This document shows positions 7,818 through 16,719 of a stretch of DNA of 64,000 nt, piece by piece; the stretch's first letter is position 1; the number at the start of each line of letters is the position of its first letter. The stretch comes from Blastococcus sp. TF02-8 (GTDB lineage Bacteria > Actinomycetota > Actinomycetes > Mycobacteriales > Geodermatophilaceae): contig NZ_QOHK01000001.1 in NCBI RefSeq assembly GCF_003319175.1, positions 372,001 through 436,000 on the forward strand. Direction: 5' to 3'. The position numbers and the translations under genes were made by a program. The notes beneath the pieces were generated by a model. The model saw only the letters and a program-made list of their open reading frames with translations. It had not been told where the DNA came from and ran no database searches.

Positions 7818-10800
7818 TCAGGCTGCGGCCGGCGCGCCGCCCGCCCGGCGGGCGGCGCGCTTCTCCCGGCGTCGCTCGCGGCGGGTCTCCAGGGCCGTGT
7901 AGAGCACCGGGACCAGCAGCAGGGTGAGCAGCGTCGAGCTGATCAGCCCGCCGATGACCACGAGCGCCAGGGGCTGGGAGATGAACACCCCGCCGCCGGT
8001 GAGCCCGAAGGCCATCGGCACGAGCGCCAGCACGGTCGCCGCCGCCGTCATGACGATCGGTCGCAGCCGCTTGCGCGCACCCTCGGTGACCGCCTCGGCC
8101 AGCGGGCGGCCCTGCTCGCGGTACTGGTTGACCAGGTCGATGAGCACGATGGCGTTGGTGACGACGATGCCGATCAGCATCAGCACCCCGATGAGGGCCG
8201 GCACACCCAGCGGGACGCCGGTGGCCAGCAGCATCAGCAGCGCCCCCGTGGCGGCGAACGGCACCGACACCAGCAGGATCAACGGCTGGGCGAGGCTGCG
8301 GAAGGTCGCCACCATCACCAGGTAGACGATGACCACGGCGATCGCCAGGGCCAGGCCGAGGTCGGCGAAGGCGTCGCTCTGGTCCTGCGCCGCCCCGCCG
8401 ACGGAGACCTCCACCGCGTCGGGCAGGTCCAGCGCGTCGACGGCGGTCGTCAGCTGCGCGGTGAAGCTGCCGAGGTCGGCGTCCTCCGGGGTCGCCGACA
8501 CCGTGGCGCTGCGCTCGCCGTCGACCCGGCCCACCGACGTGGGCGTCTCCACCTGCTCCACGGCGGCCACCCGGGTCAGCGGCACGAGCCCGGTCGGCGT
8601 GGGGAGCACGACGGCGCGCAGCTGGTCGACCGTGGCCGGCCGCTGCAGCGGGTCGAGGTATACCGGGGTGGCGACCTCGTCGATGTCCACCGAGCCCAGC
8701 GGCACCGCCGAGGAGAGGCCGGCCAGCGTGCGGGTCACGTCGGCCTCGGTGAGCCCGGCCGCCGCGGCCGCGGCCGGGTCGACGGTCACCTGCACCAGCG
8801 GGAGTGCGGCCGACAGGTCGTTGGTGACGTCGGTGGCACCCGGCACGTCCTCGACGGCGGCCTGCACCTGGCGGGCGGCCTCGGCGAGGCTGTCGTCGTC
8901 CCGGGCCTGGACCAGCACGTCGACGCTGGAGCTGCCGAAGCCGGAGCCGGCCGCGGCCACGGTCACTGCCCCGACGTCGCCGAGGTCCGCGGCGGTCCGG
9001 CGGATCCGGTCGCGGGTCGCCTCGGCGTCGGCGTCCTCGTCGAGGGTGAGCGAGAAGGAGGCCGACGGGGTGCCGCCGGCGCCGGTGAAGGCGGCCCGCA
9101 GGCTGTCCGTGCCGACCGAGGTCTGCACGGTCGCCACCCCGTCGAGGTCGGCCAGCGCGTCCTCGAGGGTGCGGGCGCGCTCGTCCTGGGCGGCCAGGCT
9201 CGTGCCCGCCGGGTAGGTCGCGGTGACCTGCAGCGTGTTCTGCCCGGAGTCGCCGATGAAGTTGGTCTTCAGCAGCGGGGTGAGGGCGATCGTCCCGATG
9301 AAGATCACGATCGCCCCGGCGACCGTCCAGCGCCGGTGCGCCAGCACGCCGTTCAGGGCCGGGAGGTACAGCCGCTGCAACGACGTGCGGCGCTCGGCGG
9401 CCTCGGCCTGCTCGCGCTCGGCGGCCAGCTCGGCGGGATCGCGCTCGCCGTCGGGCGCCCGGAGGAACGCCGAGGCCACGACCGGGACGATGGTCAGCGA
9501 CACCACCAGCGAGGCCAGCATGGCGATCGCGACGGTGAGGGCGAACGGCCGGAACAGCTCGCCGACGAGGCCACCGACCAGCGCGATGGGCAGGAACACC
9601 GCGACCGTGGTGATCGTGGAGGCGGTGACCGCGCCGGCGACCTCGCGGACGGCGCCGACGATCGCCGCCGTCCGCGGCTCCCCGTAGGACAGGTGCCGCT
9701 TGATGTTCTCGATCACGACGATCGAGTCGTCGACCACGCGGCCGATCGCCACCGTCATCGCCCCGAGCGTGAGGATGTTGAGCGAGAAGCCGGCCACCTG
9801 CAGCCCGATGAAGGTGACGCACAGCGAGACCGGGATGGAGATCGCCGAGACCAGCGTGGAGCGGACGGAGGCGAGGAACACCAGGATCACGACCAGCGCG
9901 AAGAGCAGGCCGAGGCCGCCCTCGGTGGCCAGGCCGCTGATCGACTCCTCGATGAAGGGCGCCTGGTCGAAGACGACGGAGACCGTGCTGCCCTCGCCCA
10001 GCGCCTCGCGCACCTGCGGCAGGAGGTCCCGCACCGCGTGCGAGATGTCGACGGTGTTGCCGTCGGGCGCCTGGGTGAGCCCGACGCCCAGGGCGGGCTG
10101 CCCGTCCACCCGCGAGTAGCTGGTCGCCGGCGCCTGGCCCGCCTCGACCCGTGCGACGGTGCCGAGCGTGGTCACCTGGCCGCGCGCGCCGATCAGCGGC
10201 ACCGCGCGCAGGTCCTCGACCGTCGTGAGCCGGCTCCCGGCCTGCACCGACAGCGTCTGCTCCCCCTGGTCGACCGTCCCGGCGGGCAGCACCAGCCCGT
10301 TGTCCTGGAGGACGGTGGTCAGGTCGGCCACGGTGAGTCCGGCCGCGCCGAGTGCCGCGGGGTCCGCGGTGACCGTGACCCGGGGCTCAGCGGCCCCGGT
10401 CACCGTCACGTCGCGCACGCCGTCGATGTCCTCGAACAGCGGGACGACGGCGGAGTCGATCCGGTCCGCGAGCGCGGCGGGGTCCCCGGGAGCGGCGACG
10501 GCGAGCTGCACCACGGGGAAGTCCGCCAGCGATCCGGCCAGCACCTGCGGCTCGACGTCGTCGGGCAGCTGCGCCCGGACCCGACCGACCGCCGTCTGCA
10601 ACGAGTTCGTCACGTCGTCGAGGTCGGAGCCGTACTCCAGCTCCACGGTGATCGCGGCCAGTCCCGTGCTCGCCGTCGAGGTCACCGACACGACACCGTC
10701 GACGGACCCGATCGCCTGCTCCAGCGGCACGACCACCTGCCGCTCCACCACGTCGGGTGAGGCCCCCGGCTGGGCGGCCACGACCACCGCGGCGGGGAAC

Positions 10801-10925
10801 TGGAGCGACGGGATGAGCTCCTGCTTGAGCGACCCGGCCGACACCAGCCCGAAGACCAGGACGGCGATGGTCGCCAGCGCCACCAGGGCACGGTTGCGCA
10901 GGGACAGGACGGCGAGACGCGACAC
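7818..10925 (-). CDS. RND-superfamily efflux permease (AcrB/HAE1-like)
   Basis: A 1,035-residue proton-driven transporter. The AcrB plan is visible: a first helix (about 12-30), a large outer loop to about 330, a helix bundle (about 335-540), a second outer loop, and a final bundle ending near 1015 with an Arg-rich tail. GRVVDDSIVVIENIKRHL near residue 400 holds the paired Asp residues that relay protons in RND pumps. The GTG at 10925 follows GGAGGAACTCC. No membrane-fusion protein or outer-membrane channel is encoded beside it, as expected for a single-membrane actinobacterium; substrates are unknown. It lies downstream of the intradiol dioxygenase on the same strand, so aromatic or quinone export is conceivable but unproven. 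Confidence 0.9.
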   Translation of the reverse strand: MSRLAVLSLRNRALVALATIAVLVFGLVSAGSLKQELIPSLQFPAAVVVAAQPGASPDVVERQVVVPLEQAIGSVDGVVSVTSTASTGLAAITVELEYGSDLDDVTNSLQTAVGRVRAQLPDDVEPQVLAGSLADFPVVQLAVAAPGDPAALADRIDSAVVPLFEDIDGVRDVTVTGAAEPRVTVTADPAALGAAGLTVADLTTVLQDNGLVLPAGTVDQGEQTLSVQAGSRLTTVEDLRAVPLIGARGQVTTLGTVARVEAGQAPATSYSRVDGQPALGVGLTQAPDGNTVDISHAVRDLLPQVREALGEGSTVSVVFDQAPFIEESISGLATEGGLGLLFALVVILVFLASVRSTLVSAISIPVSLCVTFIGLQVAGFSLNILTLGAMTVAIGRVVDDSIVVIENIKRHLSYGEPRTAAIVGAVREVAGAVTASTITTVAVFLPIALVGGLVGELFRPFALTVAIAMLASLVVSLTIVPVVASAFLRAPDGERDPAELAAEREQAEAAERRTSLQRLYLPALNGVLAHRRWTVAGAIVIFIGTIALTPLLKTNFIGDSGQNTLQVTATYPAGTSLAAQDERARTLEDALADLDGVATVQTSVGTDSLRAAFTGAGGTPSASFSLTLDEDADAEATRDRIRRTAADLGDVGAVTVAAAGSGFGSSSVDVLVQARDDDSLAEAARQVQAAVEDVPGATDVTNDLSAALPLVQVTVDPAAAAAAGLTEADVTRTLAGLSSAVPLGSVDIDEVATPVYLDPLQRPATVDQLRAVVLPTPTGLVPLTRVAAVEQVETPTSVGRVDGERSATVSATPEDADLGSFTAQLTTAVDALDLPDAVEVSVGGAAQDQSDAFADLGLALAIAVVIVYLVMVATFRSLAQPLILLVSVPFAATGALLMLLATGVPLGVPALIGVLMLIGIVVTNAIVLIDLVNQYREQGRPLAEAVTEGARKRLRPIVMTAAATVLALVPMAFGLTGGGVFISQPLALVVIGGLISSTLLTLLLVPVLYTALETRRERRREKRAARRAGGAPAAA

Positions 10926-10937
10926 GGAGTTCCTCCA

Positions 10938-10958
10938 GGCCCGAGGATCGCTCGGGCC
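10938..10958 (-). terminator. Hairpin between dioxygenase and RND pump
   Basis: GGCCCGAG and CTCGGGCC form a perfect 8-bp stem with a 5-base loop. It lies 78 bases past the dioxygenase stop and 13 bases before the pump start. It could end the dioxygenase transcript or act in the pump leader; no U-run follows. Confidence 0.45.
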
Positions 10959-11035
10959 CCACGACAGCGACGGTGCCGGTCAACCTATCGGCGGAGGGCG
11001 CCCCCGCCCCGCAGCCGACGGAAGGGGCGCGCCGC

Positions 11036-11899
11036 TCAGTCCCGTCGCTGCAGCACGAAGTCGTACCGGGACTCCAGCCACGGCACGTCGCTGCTCCCGC
11101 CGCCGGGGGTCGGGCCGGCCGCACGCGGTTCGAAGGGGGTCACCAGCTCCTGCTTGGTGCCGAAGACGACGTCGCTGTCGAGGTAGTCCGAGCCCTCCTG
11201 GAAAAGGTGGGTGATCAGCGGCTCGTAACCGGGCACGTTGATCAGGAAGTGGATGTGCGCGGGCCGGAAGTAGCTGATCCCGGTGCGGCTGATCAGGTCA
11301 CCGACCGGGCCGTCCATCGGGATGGCGTACCCCAGCGGCGCGATCGTGCGCACGCAGTAGCTGCCGTCCTCGCGGGTCGTGTACTTGGCCCGCAGCCGCG
11401 CCTCGTCGATGTCCGGGATCTGCGACTCGTAGGCGCCCTCGGTGTCGGCCTGCCAGACGTCGAGGACGGCGTGCGGCACCGGGTTGCCCTCGAGGTCGCG
11501 CACCGTGCCGTGGAGGTACAGGGGCGTGCCGGGCAGGCCGTCGGACATGTCGTCGGCGTACCCCAGCTCCGGCGAGCCCTCGATGTGGAAGGGGCCGAGC
11601 ACGGTCGCCGGCGTCGCCCGCGGGTCGAGCCGGTGGTTCATCTGCACGACCAGCATCGACAGGCCCAGCACGTCGGAGGCGAGGATGAACTCCTCGCGCT
11701 TCTCGTCGCTGATCTGGCCGGTCCGGGTCAGCCACTGCATCGCGGCCATCCACTCGTCCTCGGTCAGCCGCACCTCGCGGGCGAAGTCGTGCAGGTGCCG
11801 GACCAGCGCCGTCATGAGCTCGGCCAGCCGCGGATCGCCGGCGGTGGCCCACCGCTCCACGGCGAGCTCGGTGATGTTCTCCTCGGTGACCAGCTGCAC
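11036..11899 (-). CDS. Intradiol ring-cleavage dioxygenase (catechol/hydroxyquinol 1,2-dioxygenase type)
   Basis: A 287-residue non-heme Fe(III) dioxygenase that opens a dihydroxy- or trihydroxy-aromatic ring between the two hydroxyls. An N-terminal helical dimerisation segment (about 1-100) precedes the beta-sandwich with TPLYLHGTVRDLEGNPVPHAVLDVWQAD. Fe ligands of the family are two Tyr and two His; the His pair is in RPAHIHF and candidate Tyr residues are in LGYAIP and ELGYADD. The GTG at 11899 follows AGGAGGAAGCC. The N-terminal dimerisation domain and length point to the catechol/hydroxyquinol branch and set it apart from pcaGH elsewhere in this window. Catechol, chlorocatechol and hydroxyquinol all remain possible substrates. 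Confidence 0.87.
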   Translation of the reverse strand: MQLVTEENITELAVERWATAGDPRLAELMTALVRHLHDFAREVRLTEDEWMAAMQWLTRTGQISDEKREEFILASDVLGLSMLVVQMNHRLDPRATPATVLGPFHIEGSPELGYADDMSDGLPGTPLYLHGTVRDLEGNPVPHAVLDVWQADTEGAYESQIPDIDEARLRAKYTTREDGSYCVRTIAPLGYAIPMDGPVGDLISRTGISYFRPAHIHFLINVPGYEPLITHLFQEGSDYLDSDVVFGTKQELVTPFEPRAAGPTPGGGSSDVPWLESRYDFVLQRRD

Positions 11900-11970
11900 G
11901 GCTTCCTCCTGCCGTCCGCGCGCCGGGGGCCGGTCGCGCTGCCTCCTCCGCGCCGACCGCGGAGGCCTTG

Positions 11971-12010
11971 CTCGTCTGGGGCCCGCTCGTCCGGGGCCCG
12001 CTCGTCCGGG
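11971..12010. repeat. Short 15-bp tandem repeat
   Basis: Two full copies and a partial third of a 15-base unit (CTCGTCYGGGGCCCG) lie just beyond the stop of the MDR reductase, in the gap before the dioxygenase start. Similar bases CTCGTCTAGGG follow and contain the reductase stop codon, so the repeat probably grew by slippage at the 3' end of that gene. Confidence 0.6.
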
Positions 12011-12018
12011 CTGCTCGT

Positions 12019-12984
12019 CTAGGGCGTGACCACCAGGCGCACACCGGGATCCCCGGTCGCCTGCCGCCGCCACGCGTCCGCGGCGTCGGCCAGGGCGACC
12101 TGCTCGGTGGCCACCGCGAGCGCGCCCGCGGCGGCGTGCTCCGCGACGGTGGTCAGTGCCGTGCGGCGCTGCTCCGGCGTGAGCGCGTTGTTCGTGTAGC
12201 CCAGCACCGAGGCGCTGCGCCCCCGGAGCACCGCCGAGGAGAACTCGGCGACGTCCCCGGACGCCCCACCCAGGTTGACCAGCCGCCCGCCGGGCGACAA
12301 CACGCGGGACGCAGCCGTGGCGGTGGTGCCGAACACCGGATCGACGACGACGTCGAGCCGGCCCCCGGTGGCCTCGGCGAGCCGGGCGGCGAAGGCGTCG
12401 ACGTCGGGATCGGGGGCGAGGGCCTCGTCCGCACCGGCCGCCAGCGCCCTCGCGCGCGCGACCTCCGACCGCGCGACGGCCACGACGCGGCCGGCGCCCA
12501 GGAGCGTCGCCGCGCCCACGGCGGCCTGCCCGACCGCGCCGCCGGCCCCGAGGACCAGCACGTGCTCACCTGCGGTGAGGCCGCCGCGCCAGGTGAGCGC
12601 CATCCATGCGGCCACCGCCGAGAGCCCGAGGGCGGCCAGGGCCGCGTCGGGGACGTCGGCGGTCACGGGTACGAGGTCGTCGTCCCGCACGGCGCACAGC
12701 TCGGCCAGGCTCCCGTCCCCGGAGGCCATCCCGGCGGAGGTGGCGAACCAGACCCGCGTCCCGGGGGGCAGGACCGCTGACTCCTCGACCACGCCGACAC
12801 CCTGCACCCCGGGCACGTACGGCACCTCGGGGCGCCCGAAGTAGGAGGTACCCGAGGCGCACAGCAGGTCCAGCGGCACGACGGGCGCGGCGGTCACGCG
12901 GACGACGCTGCCCGCCGCGGCGGGCGACGGGTGCTCGGTGACGACAGGGGGCTCCCCCGGCGTCCGGACGACGACGGCGCGCAC
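12019..12984 (-). CDS. Zinc-less MDR oxidoreductase, quinone reductase-like
   Basis: A 321-residue medium-chain dehydrogenase/reductase of the NADPH:quinone reductase branch. The GroES-like N-terminal half runs to about 115; the nucleotide-binding half has VLVLGAGGAVGQAAVGAA (about 142-159) and an Arg/Ser after the second strand (VAVARSE), suggesting NADP(H). The cysteines and His that bind zinc in alcohol dehydrogenases are missing. It starts only four bases after the citryl-CoA-lyase-like gene, so it belongs to the same operon. Likely role is reduction of a quinone or unsaturated ketone formed from an aromatic substrate; this is inferred from context. Confidence 0.82.
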   Translation of the reverse strand: MRAVVVRTPGEPPVVTEHPSPAAAGSVVRVTAAPVVPLDLLCASGTSYFGRPEVPYVPGVQGVGVVEESAVLPPGTRVWFATSAGMASGDGSLAELCAVRDDDLVPVTADVPDAALAALGLSAVAAWMALTWRGGLTAGEHVLVLGAGGAVGQAAVGAATLLGAGRVVAVARSEVARARALAAGADEALAPDPDVDAFAARLAEATGGRLDVVVDPVFGTTATAASRVLSPGGRLVNLGGASGDVAEFSSAVLRGRSASVLGYTNNALTPEQRRTALTTVAEHAAAGALAVATEQVALADAADAWRRQATGDPGVRLVVTP

Positions 12985-12988
12985 CGGC

Positions 12989-13819
12989 TCAGCCTCTCTC
13001 GCCCGGCAGCGGTTCGGGGACGAACGGATCGGGATCGACCGGCCGGTTGTTCAGGTCGACGGAGAGGAAGACCTGGTTGGCCACCGGGGAGCGGAGCTCC
13101 TCCGCCAGCTGGCCGATGAGACCCGCGGTGCGGGCGAGCAGCGCGAAGCCGCGCAGCAGCTCCATCGGAAGGCCGAGGTCGGCGAGCGCCGCGCCGCAGA
13201 CGCCGGCGCCGTTGAGCGGCAGCTGCTTGCCCAGCACCTGCGCGTGCACCCGGCCGATGGCGGCGAACAGCGAAAGGTGCGGGCCGTGGAGCCCCTCCTC
13301 CCCCGCGATCGCGAACAGCCGCGGGGTGCGGGGGTCGCCCTGCTTGTGCACGTGGTGCCCCAGGCCGGGGACGAATCGGCCCGCGGCGCGCTGGGCGGTC
13401 ACCGTCTCCAGGGCGAGGGCGTCCCACCCGGCGTCGTCGGTGGGCAACGGGCCCTCGAGGGCGGTGAGCACCGAGTGCAGGAACTTCCCGCAGTCCTCGG
13501 TCACCCCCAGGAAGCGCGAGCCCCCTCCGAGCAGGCCTGCGGCCAGCGCGCCCTGGATCGAGTCCGGCGCCGAGAGGTAGGTCAGCCGGGTGACGATCGC
13601 CGTCGGCGTGAACCCGTGGTCGGCGAGCGCGGCGAGCACCGCCTCGAAGACCCGGGTCTCCCCCCTGCTCGGCCGGCGCTGGGTGGCCAGCCAGAAGGCG
13701 AGCTCGCCGAACCCGACGCTGCCCATGACGTCCTCGGCGAGGTCGTGCCCGAGCAGCGTGATCCGCTCGAGGCTCGAGGCGCCGAGCGCCGTCGGGTAGC
13801 CGGGCTGCTGCTCGGTCAT
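12989..13819 (-). CDS. Citryl-CoA lyase (citrate synthase-like)
   Basis: A 276-residue protein with the C-terminal citrate-synthase fold: GRFVPGLGHHVHKQGDPRTPRLFAIA holds the conserved PGLGH--K-DPR segment, and NGAGVCGAALADLGLP matches the adenine/CoA loop seen in citryl-CoA lyases. It is much shorter than citrate synthase (about 370-430), as is usual for this lyase-type subfamily. Such enzymes split a 3-hydroxy-3-carboxyacyl-CoA into acetyl-CoA (or a homologue) and an oxoacid. It overlaps the CoA-transferase by ATGA. Pairing of CoA activation with C-C cleavage suggests breakdown of a tertiary hydroxyacid; the actual acid is unknown. Confidence 0.8.
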   Translation of the reverse strand: MTEQQPGYPTALGASSLERITLLGHDLAEDVMGSVGFGELAFWLATQRRPSRGETRVFEAVLAALADHGFTPTAIVTRLTYLSAPDSIQGALAAGLLGGGSRFLGVTEDCGKFLHSVLTALEGPLPTDDAGWDALALETVTAQRAAGRFVPGLGHHVHKQGDPRTPRLFAIAGEEGLHGPHLSLFAAIGRVHAQVLGKQLPLNGAGVCGAALADLGLPMELLRGFALLARTAGLIGQLAEELRSPVANQVFLSVDLNNRPVDPDPFVPEPLPGERG

Positions 13820-15006
13820 CGCGGACCTCCCTCGGCCGGCGCGGCCAGCCAGCGCCGGATCTCCTCGCCGTGCTGGTCGACCGCCGGCGGCGGGAGGCGG
13901 TAGGAGGGCGCCGTCTCGGAGAAGGTGATGGGGTGGCGCACCGACGGCACCGCCGCGGCCCCGTCCCCGACGGTCACGACCGGGTCCAGGCCCACCTCCT
14001 CGGCGAAGGCGACGCCCTGGTCCACGGTGTTGATCGGCCCGCAGGGCACGCCTGCGGCGATGATCTCGCGGAACCACTCCATCTTCGTGCGCGTCGCCAG
14101 CCGCGCGACGAGCAGCGGGCGCAGCGCGTCGCGGTGGGCGGTGCGGTCCTCGTTGCGGAGGAACCGCGGGTCCTCGACCAGCTCCGGCAGCCCGAGCACC
14201 TCGCACAGCTTCCGGAACTGCCCGTCGTTCCCGGCCGTGATGATCAGGTCACCGTCGGAGCAGGGCAGCGGCTCGTAGGGGAAGAGGCTCGGGTGGCTGT
14301 TGCCCATGCGGAAGGGCACCACCCCGCCGGCGACGAACGCGCTGGTCTGGTTCACCAGACCCGACATCGCCGAGGCCAGCAGGCTGACCTCGACGTGCTG
14401 CCCGCGGCCGGTCTCGTGCCGGTGGTTGAGCGCGGAGAGCACCCCGATGGTGGCGTGCAGCCCGGCCATGACGTCGAAGACCGCCACCCCGGCCCGGTAC
14501 GGGTCGCCGTCGGGGTCACCGGTGAGGCTCATCAGCCCGGAGATGGCCTGCACGATCAGGTCGTAGCCGGGCAGCGACCGTCCACCCGGGGCACTGCCGA
14601 ACCCGCTGATCGAGGCGTAGACGATCCGGGGGTTGGTCGCGGACACGGTCTCGTAGTCCAGCCCGAACCGGCCCAGCCCGCCCGGCTTGAAGTTCTCCAC
14701 CAGCACGTCCGCCCGGCGGGCCAGTTCACGCGCGGCGGCGAGGTCGTCCGGGTCCTTGAGGTCCAGGGCGACCGAGCGCTTGTTGCGGTTGACGCCGAGG
14801 TAGTAGGTCGAGACGCCCTGCCCGTCGGTCTCGCGCACGGGCGGGGCCCAGGTGCGCGTGTCGTCGCCCCCGGGGCCCTCCACCTTGACCACCTCGGCGC
14901 CGAGGTCGGCCAGCAGCATGGTGCTGTACGGACCGGCCAGGATCCGGGAGAAGTCCGCGACGAGCAGGCCGGCCAGCGGCCCGGACGGACGGGGTCCTGA
15001 GGTCAT
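13816..15006 (-). CDS. CaiB/BaiF (class III) CoA-transferase
   Basis: A 396-residue family III CoA-transferase. Seen are the start LAGLLVADFSRILAGPYSTMLLADLGAEVVKVE (CoA-binding region), NRNKRSVALDLKD, ADVLVENFKPGGLGRFG and YRAGVAVFDVMAGLHA, where the Asp aligns with the active-site Asp that forms the acyl anhydride. Members move CoA between carboxylic acids such as formate/oxalate, succinate/itaconate or carnitine. The ATG at 15006 has only a distant GGGGAG, so translation may start from a short leader. First gene of a minus-strand operon that continues with the lyase, reductase and dioxygenase; a consensus-like promoter and a palindromic operator lie just upstream. Confidence 0.88.
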   Translation of the reverse strand: MTSGPRPSGPLAGLLVADFSRILAGPYSTMLLADLGAEVVKVEGPGGDDTRTWAPPVRETDGQGVSTYYLGVNRNKRSVALDLKDPDDLAAARELARRADVLVENFKPGGLGRFGLDYETVSATNPRIVYASISGFGSAPGGRSLPGYDLIVQAISGLMSLTGDPDGDPYRAGVAVFDVMAGLHATIGVLSALNHRHETGRGQHVEVSLLASAMSGLVNQTSAFVAGGVVPFRMGNSHPSLFPYEPLPCSDGDLIITAGNDGQFRKLCEVLGLPELVEDPRFLRNEDRTAHRDALRPLLVARLATRTKMEWFREIIAAGVPCGPINTVDQGVAFAEEVGLDPVVTVGDGAAAVPSVRHPITFSETAPSYRLPPPAVDQHGEEIRRWLAAPAEGGPR

Positions 15007-15031
15007 CGTTGCGCGCCAACTCCCCTGGTTC

Positions 15032-15047
15032 GCGGACGCATGTCCGC
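15032..15047. promoter_or_regulatory. Palindromic operator, CoA-transferase side
   Basis: GCGGACGCATGTCCGC is a perfect 6-bp inverted repeat with a 4-base centre. It lies just downstream of the predicted start point of the minus-strand transcript and 26 bases before the CoA-transferase ATG. It matches the site at 15175-15190, so both are probably bound by the IclR regulator encoded at 16720. Confidence 0.6.
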
Positions 15048-15060
15048 CCGACTCGACGAG

Positions 15061-15090
15061 AGTGTTGTGACCGCGGCCACGGGCTGTCAA
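15061..15090 (-). promoter_or_regulatory. Predicted promoter of the CoA-transferase operon
   Basis: On the minus strand TTGACA (15090-15085) and AACACT (15066-15061) are separated by 18 bases. The -35 is a perfect consensus; the -10 fits the loose NANNNT actinobacterial form. Transcription would start near 15054, immediately before the operator palindrome. Confidence 0.5.
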
Positions 15091-15117
15091 CCGCTGGATC
15101 CTGCGCGGCGGCTCCCC

Positions 15118-15146
15118 TTGACACGCCGCTCGACCACCGAGAAGGT
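15118..15146 (+). promoter_or_regulatory. Predicted promoter of the amidohydrolase gene
   Basis: TTGACA (15118-15123), 17-base spacer, GAAGGT (15141-15146). The expected start near 15153 lies about 20 bases before the second operator palindrome and 70 bases before the amidohydrolase ATG. Confidence 0.45.
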
Positions 15147-15174
15147 GACCTGCATCGCATCCATCGACCGTCTG

Positions 15175-15190
15175 GCGGACAGGTGTCCGG
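15175..15190. promoter_or_regulatory. Palindromic operator, amidohydrolase side
   Basis: GCGGACAGGTGTCCGG repeats the GCGGAC-N4-GTCCG architecture of the site at 15032-15047. It lies 31 bases before the amidohydrolase start and downstream of its predicted promoter, a position suited to repression. Confidence 0.6.
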
Positions 15191-15221
15191 GTGCGCGACC
15201 ACGACGTCCGAGGAGGCGACG

Positions 15222-16706
15222 ATGACCCACTCCGCACCCGCTCCCCAGCCCGGCCGGCCCCTCGTCCTGCGCGGCGGCACCGTCCTGACGATGGACGGCG
15301 CGTGCACCGTCCTGGACGACGCGGACGTGCTGGTCGTCGACGACCGGATCGCCGGCGTGGGCCCCGCCCTCGAGGTGCCCGAGGGCACCGAGGAGATCGA
15401 TGCGCGGGGCGGGATCGTGATGCCCGGGATGATCGACACGCACCGGCACATGTGGCAGACGGCGATGCGCGGCTACGGCGCCGACTGGACGCTGACCCAG
15501 TACTTCGTCTGGTACTACCTCGAGCACGGCAAGAAGTTCCGCCCGCAGGACATCGCCGCGGGCAACCGCCTGGCCGCGATCGAGTCGCTCGACGCCGGCG
15601 TGACCACGACCGTCGACTGGTCGCACAACCTGCACTCCGTCGACCACGGCGAGGCGGCGCTGGACGCGCTGCGCACGGTGCCGGGGCGGTTCGTCCTCGC
15701 CTACGGCAACATCCAGGCCGGTCCGTGGGAGTGGACCGCCGATCCGGCCGTCCGCTCCTTCCTGGAGCGGCTGCGCGACGAGCGCGACGACATGATGGGC
15801 GTCCAGATCGCCTTCGACGTCACCGGTGACCCCACCTTCCCGGAGAAGGCCGCCTTCGAGGTGGCCCGGGAGCTCGGCATCCCGGTCACCACCCACGCCG
15901 GGGTGTGGGGCGCGACGAGCGACACCGGCATCCAGCAGATGTACGACGGCGGCTTCATGACGCCGGAGACGACCTACGTGCACGCGTCGACCCTGACCCG
16001 CGACAGCTACCAGCGGATCGCCGCCACCGGCGGGTCGATCTCCATCGCCACGGAGTCCGAGTGCAGCGCCGGGCAGGGCCACGCCCCCACCGAGCAGGTG
16101 CTGCAGTACGGCATCCCGGTGTCGCTGTCGATGGACACCAGCGTCTGGTGGAGCGGCGACATGTTCTCCGCGATGCGCTCGACGCTCAACGCCGACCGCA
16201 TGTCCGAGCACCTCGCGGCCCACCTGGAGGGCGACACGATCACCCACCTGCGCCTGCGCGCCAAGCAGGTCGTGGAGTGGTGCACCAAGGGCGGCGCGCA
16301 CACCATCGGCCGCGACGCCGACCTCGGCAGCCTCGAGGTGGGCAAGAAGGCCGACGTCGTGCTGATCAAGAACGACCGCTCGCCGGTGTCCTTCCCGCTG
16401 CTGAACCCGATCGGCCACGTGGCCTTCCAGGCCCAGCGCGGCGACGTGCACACGGTGATCGTGGACGGCCGGGTGGTGAAGTTCGACGGCGAGCTGGTCG
16501 GCGTGGACCTCGCCGCGCTCCGCACGGAGGTCGAGAACACCATCGACCACCTCAAGGCCGAGATCGGCGAGGAGACGTGGCAGGCCGGCATGTTCCCCGA
16601 GGTGCCGGAGGCCGAGGCGTCGGTCCTCGACAACCCGTACCAGTACACGGACTTCGTCGACGAGTCCAAGCGGGCCGGCGGCGAGGACCGCGTCCTCGGG
16701 CGCTGA
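15222..16706 (+). CDS. Amidohydrolase-superfamily metal-dependent deaminase/hydrolase
   Basis: A 494-residue protein of the cytosine deaminase/TrzN-like amidohydrolase group. The small beta-domain brackets a TIM barrel: GGIVMPGMIDTHRHMWQT (about 65-80) supplies the first metal-binding His pair, THAGVW (about 225) and YVHASTL supply later His ligands, SMDTSVWW has the catalytic Asp, and GSLEVGKKADVVLI closes the fold. Members hydrolyse C-N bonds in purines, triazines or imidazolones. The ATG at 15222 has AGGAGGCGACG before it. It is divergent from the CoA-transferase operon and followed after 13 bases by an IclR gene, so it should belong to the same regulated pathway. Confidence 0.85.
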   Translation: MTHSAPAPQPGRPLVLRGGTVLTMDGACTVLDDADVLVVDDRIAGVGPALEVPEGTEEIDARGGIVMPGMIDTHRHMWQTAMRGYGADWTLTQYFVWYYLEHGKKFRPQDIAAGNRLAAIESLDAGVTTTVDWSHNLHSVDHGEAALDALRTVPGRFVLAYGNIQAGPWEWTADPAVRSFLERLRDERDDMMGVQIAFDVTGDPTFPEKAAFEVARELGIPVTTHAGVWGATSDTGIQQMYDGGFMTPETTYVHASTLTRDSYQRIAATGGSISIATESECSAGQGHAPTEQVLQYGIPVSLSMDTSVWWSGDMFSAMRSTLNADRMSEHLAAHLEGDTITHLRLRAKQVVEWCTKGGAHTIGRDADLGSLEVGKKADVVLIKNDRSPVSFPLLNPIGHVAFQAQRGDVHTVIVDGRVVKFDGELVGVDLAALRTEVENTIDHLKAEIGEETWQAGMFPEVPEAEASVLDNPYQYTDFVDESKRAGGEDRVLGR

Positions 16707-16719
16707 AGGAGGACCGGAC

